DNA of 64,000 nucleotides from Bettongia penicillata ogilbyi (Eukaryota; Chordata; Mammalia; Diprotodontia; Potoroidae). Within the stretch, counting starts at the first letter, position 1; the number at the start of each line of letters is the position of its first letter. Position numbers and translations under genes: made by a program. Below, in pieces: positions 46,141-56,471 of the stretch. The notes beneath the pieces were generated by a model that saw nothing but the letters and a program-made list of their open reading frames with translations, did not search any database and had not been told where the DNA came from. The stretch lies in NCBI GenBank assembly GCA_023548195.1, contig JAJHZJ010000014.1:14298718-14362717 (forward strand), written 5' to 3'.

Positions 46141-46440
46141 GAGATAGTGAGGAAACAAGGATGATACCTAGGTTTTTTAAGCCTAGAGCATTGGAAGGAT
46201 GTTGGTGCCTTTGACAGTAATAAGGAATTTTGGAATGGAGGAAAGTTTAAGGGAGTTATAAGTTCAGTTTGGGAAATGTTGAATTTAAAATGTCTACTGG
46301 ACATCCAGTTTGAAATGTCTGAGAAGCAGTAAGAGATGCGACAATGGAGGTCAGCAGAGAAGTTAGGGTAGGATAGATAGATTTGGGAAATTATCAGCTT
46401 AGAAAAGATAATTAAGTTTAACCATGCTGCATATGTGTTT
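46141..46440 (+). repeat. Fragment of the unclassified long interspersed repeat (middle section)
   Basis: GTTTGGGAAATGTTGAATTT, ACTGGACATCCAGTTTGAAA and AGATTTGGGAAATTATCAGC match what I recall of the middle section of the same mammalian-type repeat as copies A-C. Confidence 0.5.
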
Positions 46441-46568
46441 GCTTGTTGTTTCCCCTAACAGATTCTGAATTTCTTGAGAGCAGAGGTTGTCTTTTTCCTC
46501 TTTTTTATCTCCAGTGCTTACTTAGCACAGTACCTGGCATATCATAAGCACTTAATAGATGTTTATCA
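46441..46568 (+). repeat. L2/MIR 3' end
   Basis: CTTGAGAGCAGAGGTTGTCT, CTTAGCACAGTACCTGGCAT and AAGCACTTAATAGATGTTTA are the L2-type terminal pattern. Confidence 0.75.
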
Positions 46569-46849
46569 GCCACCAAGTGAATAAATTATAGTTGTTAAAA
46601 CAATAATGAAGACAGCAGTTTTTATCCTTGGAAATTAATTTTACTTGTAATTTCATATGGAAAAGAGAAAGGAATGATGGTGATAAGCGTGAGATATAAA
46701 GATTATGTTTCCACACAGGTGAAGGAAAGGGATTTTTTTCTTTCATGCTTCTTGCAAAAACAGTTCTCAGAATAAAGAGAAAAACGGGAAATCTATCACC
46801 AAAAACCATTCTCAACCAGGTTTGAGATTAGGACTGGGTAAATAGGTCA

Positions 46850-47400
46850 GCTAGGCTTCAAGCACACATGCTTAATTGCTTCATGAATATTAATTTATCC
46901 TCCCTGGGAGCTAAAGCTCATTTAAATTAATATGCAATTTATGTGGAGGGAGGGGCAACATATGAAGGGGGTAACATGAAGTAGGCATGCCAGGAAGATG
47001 TACACCTCAGAGTAAGTAGACTCAGCTCCTCCTCTCCTGTCTGTCTCCTCCTCCCCTTCCTTCTCCTCTCCAAAGGAAGGTAAATTTAGATGGCCATAAG
47101 ATGCCCGGGTGACTTGAGTTTTACTGGCTAGTCTCTCTTCCTTCCCCTTTCCTCCCCTCCTCTCTCTTTCTGTCCTCTCCCCTGCCCTCCCCTTCCCCTT
47201 GAGCCTACTGCACTCTGAGGCTCAGAGATCATGAGGCCCCAGCTCCCTGCCTAAAGGCTCTCTTCTGCACCCCGCCCCCACCCCAGGCTTTGGAGTGATT
47301 ATTAATAATAATTGTTACAGTTTCCCAACCGGATGTTTTTCTTTTCCTTGCCTCATTAAAGGGGCCATGCCCTGACTACTTCTTAAAGAGGCCTATTCAG
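46850..47400. promoter_or_regulatory. Candidate conserved non-coding element, repeat-free
   Basis: About 550 bp without recognisable repeats or coding frames. The left part (46,865-46,945) packs homeodomain/octamer-like sites: CTTAATTGC, GAATATTAATTTAT, AAATTAATATGCAATTTA. The centre is pyrimidine-rich. The right part (47,295-47,345) has TTATTAATAATAATTGTTAC, including a SOX-type ATTGTT. Such clusters are typical of developmental enhancers and could act on BMP4 about 19 kb away, but this is inference. Confidence 0.35.
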
Positions 47401-47429
47401 TGAATGGGCTTACCTCACCCTAAGTGAGT

Positions 47430-47650
47430 ACCTGCATGGACCTTGGCCTCAAGGGGCTGAGGTCTCCCAGTGCATCCTGGGTCATCTCCAGTCATCCTGA
47501 TGAATATCTGGTCACTGGATCCAGATGGCTCTGGAGGAGAAGTGAGGCTGGTGACCTGCACAGCCCTCCCAAGTCAAGTGCAAGTCATGTCATTTCTCTG
47601 ATGGCATGGTCTTTCTTGGCTACGAAGGACGAACACAACAACAGCAACTC
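47430..47650 (+). repeat. Truncated composite SINE, plus strand
   Basis: GTCATCTCCAGTCATCCTGA, TCTGGAGGAGAAGTGAGGCT, TGATGGCATGGTCTTTCTTG and GACGAACACAACAACAGCAA are the inverted counterpart of the 17.13 kb SINE, lacking the tRNA-type head. Confidence 0.75.
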
Positions 47651-48735
47651 AGCCATTGAGGAAATGAGGGAGGGACTTCACATTTCTGGACTGGGATTTA
47701 AACCACTAACTTTCACTTTTGGGGTATGTTGCTATACAGGCAGCACACCCATTTCTTGCAAAATATAAGCTTGCCTCATCTGCCTCAGGAATCTTTGTCA
47801 TTCTTTCAGGAAATTTTATTCCTAACCTAAGTATTGTTAATCACATGAGTAAGAAATTGTTTAATACAATTAAAAAATACTGTAAAAAATATCCAGAAAA
47901 CCCATCATTAGAAAAAAAAAAGAAGGTGACTAGTCAGCACATTAGATAACACCTAGTCAGGGGGTACATTATCAATTTAAGTTCTCCAGTGGTACCCATG
48001 TCTTTCAAAGACTTTTACTGTCTTGAGTGGATGATTTGTGGATAATTTGAAAGGACATGAATGAGAATTACATGATGAAGAAGTATGAATGCTTATCCTA
48101 GGGCAGTTTTGGAAATGGTTGAAGGCATCATAGTCTTTATTAGAAATTCTGAGGAAACAATAAGGGTTGGATGAGATTCCCATAGCCCAGAAAAATCTCT
48201 ACTTTGTATGTTTTTTATAAAGGGAAATGATAATTAGTGCACTAACATGTAGAAAATATTTCCTCAATGGATATAGGATTTCATTAATGTGACTACTTTT
48301 TCTAGTGGTACAGATTGGAGCCATCTGTCCCCTTTCTACCCTTTCCATTCTTATTCAGGTCTTCTCATAAATCACCCGCAGGGAATCCATTAAATCTTAT
48401 TCTAGATCTCTTAATACATAAATACCCATGAAACACAGTCTTCCCTCTTGCTATTTCACTCTACCTCCTTTTCTGGTGGCATATCTCTTTCTTTATATCT
48501 TTTATACTACTTCAGGTATGCAGTTCTTTACATGATGGCATAGAAGTTGAATAAGTATGAATTTGGTACTTCCAAATATATGATCACAACTAAAAAATTA
48601 TCACACAAATACTATTCACAATGGGTTTCCCTTTCACATATCAAAGATAATAATACAAAACATCTTTTTCATGTTGGCTGGGCAGATTTTCATTTAAAAG
48701 GGTGAAAAAGGCCTGGATTAAACCAATCCAAGTGC
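47651..48735. other. Unassigned AT-rich DNA
   Basis: No gene or named repeat recognised. Confidence 0.45.
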
Positions 48736-48737
48736 CT

Positions 48738-48992
48738 AATAATAATAACAATACTATAACTTCTTTAAAGTTTGCAAAGCACTTTATACATATTATCTCA
48801 TTTGATCCTCATCATAATCCTATGTGGTTGGTGCCAATATTATGCCTGTTTTACAGATGAAGAAACTGAGGCAGAGAGCAGTTTAATGACTAGGGTTATA
48901 GAGCTAGTAAATGTCTGAAGCAGGTTCATATTCAAGTATTTCTGACTTTTAAATCCCACAATCTATCCAATACACCACTCAGTTGCCTCTGT
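48738..48992 (-). repeat. MIR-type SINE, minus strand
   Basis: AAAGTTTGCAAAGCACTTTA, ATTATCTCATTTGATCCTCA, CAGATGAAGAAACTGAGGCA and CCACTCAGTTGCCT follow the minus-strand MIR order. Confidence 0.85.
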
Positions 48993-50030
48993 GGTAATAT
49001 GCTGCAACCCATTTGTGCCCAATATTTGTCTCTCAGTTGCCCTTTTAGTGATTTTTAACTTGAATACTTCAGAGACTGTGGTAATCTAACAGTTAAAATC
49101 TAACTGTCTAAAAGCAGAATGGGCTGCCCTGAGAAGTAGTGACTTTCCCCATAATTGGAGGTATTTCATCAAAGTGTAGATGTCCATTTGTTTGATATTA
49201 TATTGGAGATTTTTCTGGAGTATGGATTGGATTAATTGGTTATTGAGATACCTTCCAGCTCTAAAATTCTGTGAGTCTATGATTCAATTATATATAGCAT
49301 AACCAGAATCCTTTCGTTAAACCCGGGTCTTTGAGTCCAAGGAGTATTTCATTTTTGATTTTATCTCTCCAGCGTGTAGCACAGTGCATGGCATCTATTC
49401 TAGTGGGTACTTAATAATGATTTGTTGATTGATTAATGGTTTCAGAGGGAATTTTGGGTTCATTTAAAATACTGTAAAATATTTGTTCTCTTACTCCTGA
49501 ACATTAACTATTAGTATTCTGAAAAAGATTAAAATAATCCAAAACAGAATTTCCCTATGAGAAAATGAAGTACTAGGCAACAATCAACTTGGCTTTATTG
49601 TAATCCAACTAGACAAACCTGTTTTCTTCATGTAGCATAATTTTTGTGAGCCGGGGCACTCCAGTGATTCAGGCACATCACTGAAACCCAAGAAAACATT
49701 CATGGGCCACAAAATTATATAAAAACAAATTTACTTAAAATAAATTATGAAACAAGATATAATTACTAGTTAAAATGGATGGTATTTCCCTCTGTTTCTT
49801 CATTTTCCATGGTCAAAATTAAAAAATGTCTTTTGAATGAAAGTAACAATTCTGCTAAACCTCTGGTACCAAATCCTCATAAGTTGGACTTTTTATGTCT
49901 TTTTGTCCCTTTAAATGAACTTCTACCCAGTCTACTTAAAATAAATGTACACTACACACCTGCACCTATACATTTCTTTGCAATGAGCTCTCCCCCAAAC
50001 CCCTCGAAATATCTGTAAAAATGACTCTAA
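48993..50030. other. Mostly unassigned DNA with an L2/MIR end near 49,365-49,435
   Basis: The short L2-type motif GTGTAGCACAGTGCATGGCA followed by TACTTAATAATGATTTGTTG lies at about 49,374-49,425. Otherwise no feature recognised. Confidence 0.4.
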
Positions 50031-51767
50031 ACAAATTTCAGAGCTACAGAACTCACAGAATGATGGAATGGAACATCCAACCCAAGACAGCCTGGTAGGT
50101 TTATAGGAAGGATCTATTGCACCAGTCTGGGAGTAGAGCACAGTCCAGTGTAGGCTGCACCTGCACAGACCAGGCAGGAGCAGACCTCAGGGGACTAAAT
50201 AACTTGTAGCTGTGGCTGTTTCTAGACTTTTGGGCCCACAAATGCCAAAGACAGCATAGAAAGTCAGTGGGAAAACTCTCTGTGACCTGAGTGAGAAAAG
50301 AATATGGTTCAGCCCCACTCCTGGTGGAGGTGGTGGCTGTCGTTGGCAGCAGCAGGGGGTGGCTATTTCCCAGAGGTCCTGGACCACAGACTATGTGGGG
50401 ATTGCGCTTCTGATCAGAGGGCACACAGCCCTCCTTTGATCATACCACCTTTGAGGAACTGAAAATTTATAGGCCGCTAGAAGTGTCTCTGAAGACAGCT
50501 GCGCAGACCCCCTGAAGTTGGGATAGAAGGAATCCTACCTTGACAGAAAGTTAGATAGTCAAGTATTTGTCTGGGAAAATGAGCAAACATCATAAAAAAA
50601 ACTTAGCTTATAGAATCTCACTTTGGACAAGGAAGATCAAAACATACAACTAGAAGAAGACAACAAAGTCAAAGTTCCTATAACCAAAGCCTCCAAAAAA
50701 ATATAAATTGGTCACAAGCCATGGAAGAACTCAAAAAGGAATTTGGAAGTCAAGGAAAAGAAGTAGAGGAAAAATGGGGAAGAGAAATGAGAGTGATGAA
50801 ATAAAATCATGAAAAACAAGTCAACAGCTTGCTAAAGTAGATTCAAAAAGAAATACTGAAGAAAATAACACTAAAAAAATGGACTAACTCAAATGGCAAA
50901 AGAGTTCCAAAAAGTCAATGAGGAGAAGAATGCCTTAAAAAGCAGAATTGGCCAAATGTAAAAGGAGGTTCAAAAGCTCAGTGAAGAAATAATTGCTTCA
51001 GAATGATCCAAATGGAAGCTAATGAAGTTATGAGAAACCAAGAAATTATAAAACAGACCAAAAAAATGAAAAAAAAAAGAAGACAATGGGAAATATCTCA
51101 TTGGAAAAACCACTGACCTGGAAAATAGATCCAGGAGAGATAATTTAAAAATTATTTGACTACCTGAAAGTCATGATCAACAAAGGGCCTAGACATCATC
51201 TTTCAAGAAATTATTAAAGAAAATTGTCCTGATATTCTAGAACCAGATGGTAAAATAGAAATTGAAGAAGTCCACCATTCACATCTGGAAATAGATCCTA
51301 AAAGGAAAACTTCTAGGAATATTGTAGACAAATTCCAGAGTTCCCAGGTCAAGGAGAAAATATTGCAAGCAGAAAGAAATAAAAACAATTTGAAATGTGG
51401 AAACACTATCAGGACAAAACAAAATTTGGCAGCTTCTACATTAAGGGATCAAAGGGCCTGAAATATGATATTCCAGAGGTCAGAGGAGCTAGAATTAAAA
51501 CCCAAAATCACCTTCACAGCAAAACTGAATACAATCCTTCAGGGGAATAAATGGAACTTCAGTGAAATAGAGGACTTCTAAGCATTCTTGATGAAAAGTT
51601 GAATAGAAAATTGAACTTTCAAATACAAGAATAAAGGGAAGCATGAAAAGGTAAACAGGAAAGAGAAATAATAAGAAACTTATTAAAGCTGAACTGTTTA
51701 CATTCCTCCATGGAAAGATGATATTTCTAACTCATGAGACCTTTCTTAGTATTAGGGTAGTTGAGGG

Positions 51768-51831
<64 letters not shown>

Positions 51832-52640
51832 GGATAGATGGATGGATGGCACAGGGTGAGTTAAATATGAAGGGATGGTATCTAAAAATAAAATTAATGG
51901 GTGAGAGAGGAATATAATGGGAGATGGAGAAAGGGAGAAATTATCTCATATAAAAGAGGCAAGAAAAAGCTTTTACTATGGAGGGGAAGAGGGATGAGGT
52001 GAGAGGGAATGAGTGAATCTTACTCTCATCAGATTTGGTTTATGAAGGGAATAGCATACACACTCAGTTGGGTAACCTACAACCAAGTAGGGGGAAGGGA
52101 ATAAGAGAAGGGGAATGATAGAAGGGAGTGCAGACTGGGAGAGGGAGTAATCAGAGGCAGACACGTTTGAAAAGGGACAGGGTTAAAAGAAAGAATAGAA
52201 TAATGGAGATCAGAATAAGATGAGAGGAAATATAATATTTCACAGCATGACTATTATGGAAGTGTTTTACATGACTACACATGTATAACCTTTATTGAAT
52301 TGCTTGTCTTTTCAATGAGGATGGGTGGGAAGGGAGGAAGGGAGAGAATTTGAAACTCAAAGTTTTAAAAACAAATATTAACAATTGTTTTTATATGCAC
52401 AGGGAAAAAAAGATGTACAGGCAATAGGGTATAGAAATCTGTGTTCCCCTACAAGAAAGTGAGAGGGAAGGGGATAGGAGTGGGGTGTGTGATGATAAAG
52501 GGGAGGGCAGACTGGGGGAAGGGGCAATTTGAATGCATGCCATCTTGGGGTGAGGTGAGAAGAGGTATGGGAAGAAAATTTGGAAATCAAAATCTTGTGT
52601 TAATGAATGTTGACTGAAATAAATTAATACAAAACATGAT
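50030..52640 (+). mobile_element. ORF1-only half-L1 (HAL1-like), plus strand, degenerate
   Basis: A 5'UTR-like region (about 50,030-50,575) leads to an ATG at 50,579-50,581 with the same CTGGGAAAATG context as the fresher element at 55,775 (minus). A decayed ORF1 follows to about 51,610, then directly a G/A-rich 3' region without any ORF2, ending near 52,400. A second, overlapping copy of the 3' end follows to about 52,640. A (GATA)n tract sits in the 3' region. Confidence 0.7.
51768..51850. repeat. (GATA)n microsatellite
   Basis: About 16 GATA/TAGA units, then GGAT variants. Confidence 0.95.
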
Positions 52641-52679
52641 CGAAAATTAAGGGGAACCCACAATCTCCTAAGTCCTCAT

Positions 52680-53185
52680 TTCCCTAGGTGGCATGGTGGA
52701 TAGTTATGGGGTTAGTTATTTCATTTGAAATATTTATTTTCAGATTTAATGATAATTTTAAAAATACATTGCACTTGCACAAATTGGAGTTGGTGCAGCC
52801 CAGCCTTGGCCACATGGCACAGCAGGGACAGTACTGGAATAGGCTTCAGAGTGAGGAATCCCGGGCAGCAGCTGTGGTTCCCAGATTCCTCAACCCAAAA
52901 ACATCAGAGACAACTTCAATGGTCAATGATAAAGCTCTTTCACCTAGGTGAGAAGGGAGCAGGGTCCTGCCCTAACTCTGGCCCCAGGAGGCTGCAGTGT
53001 CCATTTTTGGAGCCCTTGGCCTAAAGACCCTGGGGGAATTGAGCAGCTGATCTGAATATCCATGCTGAGTGGTGGCCCTGGGGTGAGGAGGAGCACTGGC
53101 TGGTGGAGCTGGTGGAGGCTCTGGACAAGGAATCCTACTCACAGATCCTAGGCAGAAAAACTTGTGCTTGCTCCCAGACCAGATT
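52680..53185. repeat. Unclassified repeat-like segment
   Basis: More G/C-rich than its surroundings, with TTGGTGCAGCCCAGCCTTGG, GCAGCAGCTGTGGTTCCCAG and GACCCTGGGGGAATTGAGCA. It looks like a marsupial interspersed repeat, but I cannot assign its class. It joins L1 ORF1 sequence abruptly at about 53,185. Confidence 0.4.
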
Positions 53186-53598
53186 TTAACCAAGTTTCAG
53201 AACTATCAAACCAAGGAAAAAAATACTACAAGTAGCCAGAAAGAAACTATACATATATGAAGGAGTCAAAATCAGATTTACATAGGACTTAGCAGGCACA
53301 GTGTTAAAGGATCAGAGGTCAAGGATTATGTTATTCTGGAAGGCAAAGGAACTAAGACTGCAATCAACAATCACTTATCCAGCAAAAATAAGCATAATTT
53401 ATAAGGAAAAAGGTAGTCATTCAATGAAATAAAAGGATTTCAAGCTTTTATAAGGAGACCAGAAGTAAACATGAAATTTGACCTCCAACATTAAGGCCCA
53501 AGAAAAGCATAAACAGGTAAAAAGGGAAAAGAAAATGTAAGGGATTTCGAGCTAAACTATTGACACCCCTACACAGGAAGATGAAACTTGTAATACTT
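53186..53598 (+). mobile_element. Host LINE-1, left part (ORF1 C-terminal end)
   Basis: A + strand L1 ORF1 C-terminal region (AAGTTTCAGAACTATCAAAC, GAAGGCAAAGGAACTAAGAC) running into the ORF1-ORF2 spacer, where it is broken at 53,598 by a minus-strand HAL1. It resumes at 56,472. Confidence 0.8.
53582..53598. repeat. Target-site duplication, left copy
   Basis: TGAAACTTGTAATACTT at 53,582-53,598 matches TGAAACTTGTAGTTCTT at 56,455-56,471 in 15 of 17 positions and immediately flanks the minus-strand HAL1-like element. Confidence 0.75.
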
Positions 53599-54460
53599 GG
53601 TTTTTTTCTTTTTTTTAAAATTTATTTAACTTTTTACATTCATTTTCACAAAATTTTGGGTTCCAAATTTTCTCCCCATTTATTCCCTCCCTCCACCCCA
53701 ATAGACCAAGCATTCTAATTTTCCCTATCACCAATCTGCCCTCTCTTCTATCATCCCTCCCTTCTCTTGTCCCCATCTTCTCTTTTGTCCTGTAGGGTCA
53801 GATGACTTTCTATTCCCCATCAACTGTATTTCTTATTTCCTAGTAGTAAAAACAATACTCAACAGTTGTTCCTGAAACCTTGAGTTCCAAATTCTCCCCA
53901 TCCCTCCCTCCCCACCCATTCCCTTTGGGAAGGCAGGCAATTCAATATAGGCCATATCTGTGTAGTTTTGCAAATGACTTCCATAATAGTCGTGTTGTGT
54001 AAGACTAACTGTATTTCCCTCCATCCTATTCTGCCCCCCATTGTTTCTATTTTGTCTTTTCATCCTGTCCCTCCCAAAGAGTGTTGACCTCAAATTGCTC
54101 CCTTCTTCCATTGCCCTCCCTTCCATCATCCCTCCCTCCCTGCTTATCTCCTTCTTCCCCATTTTTCTGTACTGTAAGATAGGTTTTCATACCAAAATAA
54201 GTGTGCATTTTATTCCTTCCTTTAGTCGAATGTGATGAGTGTAAACTTCATGTTTTTTTCTCAGCTCTCCTCTTTTTCCCTCCACTAAAAAGTTTCCTGC
54301 TTGCCTCTTGAATGAGATATAATTAACCTCATTCCATTTCCCCCTCTTTCTTCGCACTACATTTCTCTCTCACCATTTACCTTAATTTCTTTTAAGATAT
54401 GGTCCCATCCTATTCAATTCACTCTGTGCTCTCTGTCTCTGCGTGTGCATGCTTGTGCGT

Positions 54461-54525
54461 ATGTGTGTGTGTGCATGCATGTACGTGTGTGTGTGCATGT
54501 GTGTGTGTGTACATTTGTGTGTGGT
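54461..54525. repeat. (TG)n microsatellite with CATG interruptions
   Basis: TG repeats with TGCATG and TACGTG interruptions inside the 3' region of the minus-strand HAL1-like element. Confidence 0.9.
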
Positions 54526-54657
54526 CCCACCAACTACCCAGATACTGAAACGTTTTAAGAGTTACAAATATCGTCTTTCCATGTAGGAATATAAACAGTT
54601 CATCTTTGGTAAGTCCCTTATGACTTCCCTTTGCTGTTTACTTTTTCATGCTTCTTC

Positions 54658-55775
54658 TCATTCTTGTGTTTGAAAGTCAAATTTTCTTTTCCACTCTGGT
54701 CTTTTCATCAAGAACGCTTGAAAGTCCTCTGTTTCATTGAAAGACCATATTTTCCCCTGAAGTATTATATTCAGTTTTGCTGGGTAGGTGATTCTTGGTT
54801 TGAGTCCTAGTTCCTTTGACTTCTGGAATATCCTATTCCATACCCTTCCATCCCTTAATGTAGAAGCTGCTAGATCTTGTGTTATCCTGATTGTATTTCC
54901 ACAATACTGGAATTGTTTCTTTCTAGCTGCTTGCAATATTTTCTCCTTGACCTGGGAACTCTGGAATTTGGCCACAATGTTCCTAGGAGTTTCTCTTTTT
55001 GGATCTCTTTCAGGCAGTGATCTATGGAGTCCTTCAATACTTATTTTGCCCTCTGGTTCTAGAATCGCAGGGTAGTTTTCCTTGATAATTTCATGAAAGA
55101 TGATGTCTAGGCTCTTTTTTTGATCATGACTTTCATGTAGTCCCATAATTTTTAAATTGTCTCTCCTGGATCTATTTTCCAGGTCAGTTTTTCCAATGAG
55201 ATATTTCACATTCTCTTCTATTTTTTCATTCTTTTGGTTTTGTTTTATGATTTCTTGGTTTCTCAGAAAGTCATTAGACTCCATCTGTTCCATTCTAACC
55301 TTGAGAGAACTATTTTCTTCAGTGAGCTTTTGAACCTCTTTTTCCATTTGGCTAATTCTGCTTTTGAAAGCATTCTTCTCCTCATTGGCTTTTTGAACTT
55401 CTTTTGCCAATTTGAGTTAGCCTATTTTTCAAGGTGTTATTTTCTTCAGCATTTTTTGGGTCTCCTTTAGGAAGGTATCGACCCTTTTTTCATGCTTTTC
55501 TTGCATCTCTCTCATTTCTCTTCCCAGTTTTTCGTCCACCTGTCTAACTTGATTTTCAAAATCCTTTTTGAGCTCTTCCATGGCCTGAGCCCACCGGACA
55601 TCCCCCTCGGATGTCTGGGATAGAGAGGCCCCAACCTCCACATCTTTCCCTGATGTACTTCCTCATCAATACTTCCGCATTGTACTTCCTCATCAGAAAT
55701 GAAAGGAGGAAGGAACATCTCTTCCCCAATAAAGTAGCTCTCTATGGTCTTATTTTGCTTCCTTTTTCTGGGCAT
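54658..55775 (-). pseudogene. HAL1-like ORF1 with a few frameshifts
   Basis: Encodes an L1-type ORF1 protein (RNA-binding trimeric chaperone in active L1s). The start is ATG 55,775 (MPRKRKQNKTIESYF...). The N-terminal part is in one frame to about 55,640. The coiled coil (MEELKKDFENQVRQVDEKLG) is in the next frame. After two more single-base shifts near 55,450 (an A-run) and 55,414, an open stretch of 250 residues (54,658-55,410) carries the coiled-coil end, the ENRSRRDNLKIMGLHE RRM-like landmark and the C-terminal domain ending FDFQTQE. Three small lesions in about 1.1 kb indicate a fairly recent loss of function. Confidence 0.8.
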
Positions 55776-56454
55776 TTTCCCAGCCAGATACTTGACTTCT
55801 GAGATTCCTCTCCACCCTTGCCTAAATCTGCCCAGCTAGTGCTTGGGGTCTGAGATTCAAATGCTGCTTCCCAGCCTCAGGGCTTTCCACAGCGGGCATG
55901 GCTGCTATTCAATGTGAACTTAAGTTCTGGTGTTGGGGTGGGGGCAGGGCCGCCTCCCAGGCTCAGTTCCCTCAGGGGCTTTATGCAGAGACCTTCAGTG
56001 ATGGAGCTGCTGCCTGCTCGGGGAGTCCCGGGCCGATGCTGCCTCTGCTGCTGCCTCTGCCTCTCCCTCTGCTGCTTCCTCCCAAGGGGGCCTGAGTCAC
56101 GGAGACACCCCGCTCCCCTCTCGGCAAGCCCAGACGTCTCTCTCACTGACCTGTAGCACCTGTGGGTGGAGGGACCTTCCCGGCCACCGGAGATTCTGTC
56201 CCTGAAGCCTGCTCGGATCTGCTCCTCTGGGGCCGAGGCCAGGGTAGCACAGGGGTGGACTCTGCTTTCCGGATGCAACAGACCCCTGGGGACAGCTCTC
56301 CAGGGCTCTCTGGAACGGAAATCTCTTCCACTGTGTTTCTGTGCACCTTGCAGTGATCCAGAATTTGTGGGAAGTTCTTCTTACAGGAAATTTATGGGCT
56401 GTGGGTTCGGAGCTAGCATACGTGAGTCTTTCTACTCTGCCATCTTGGCTCCTC

Positions 56455-56471
56455 TGAAACTTGTAGTTCTT
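56455..56471. repeat. Target-site duplication, right copy
   Basis: Partner of 53,582-53,598 (15 of 17 bases identical). After it the host L1 spacer resumes. Confidence 0.75.

Larger units (their letters stand above)
53599..56454 (-). mobile_element. Near-complete ORF1-only half-L1 (HAL1-like), minus strand
   Basis: About 2.86 kb bounded by a 17-bp target-site duplication. Minus-strand order is: 5' end GAGGAGCCAAGATGGCAGAG at about 56,454, a CpG-containing 5' UTR to about 55,776, ORF1 from ATG 55,775 to about 54,658, then a 3' region with a (TG)n tract, and a tail seen as a T-run at 53,601 onward on the + strand. There is no endonuclease or reverse transcriptase, so it would have depended on L1 proteins in trans. 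The good target-site duplication and few ORF1 lesions make it the youngest large insertion in the window. Confidence 0.8.

Noticed and set aside
51768..51850. Possible CRISPR-like periodic repeat
   Set aside because: It is a plain (GATA)n microsatellite with no spacers. The genome is eukaryotic.
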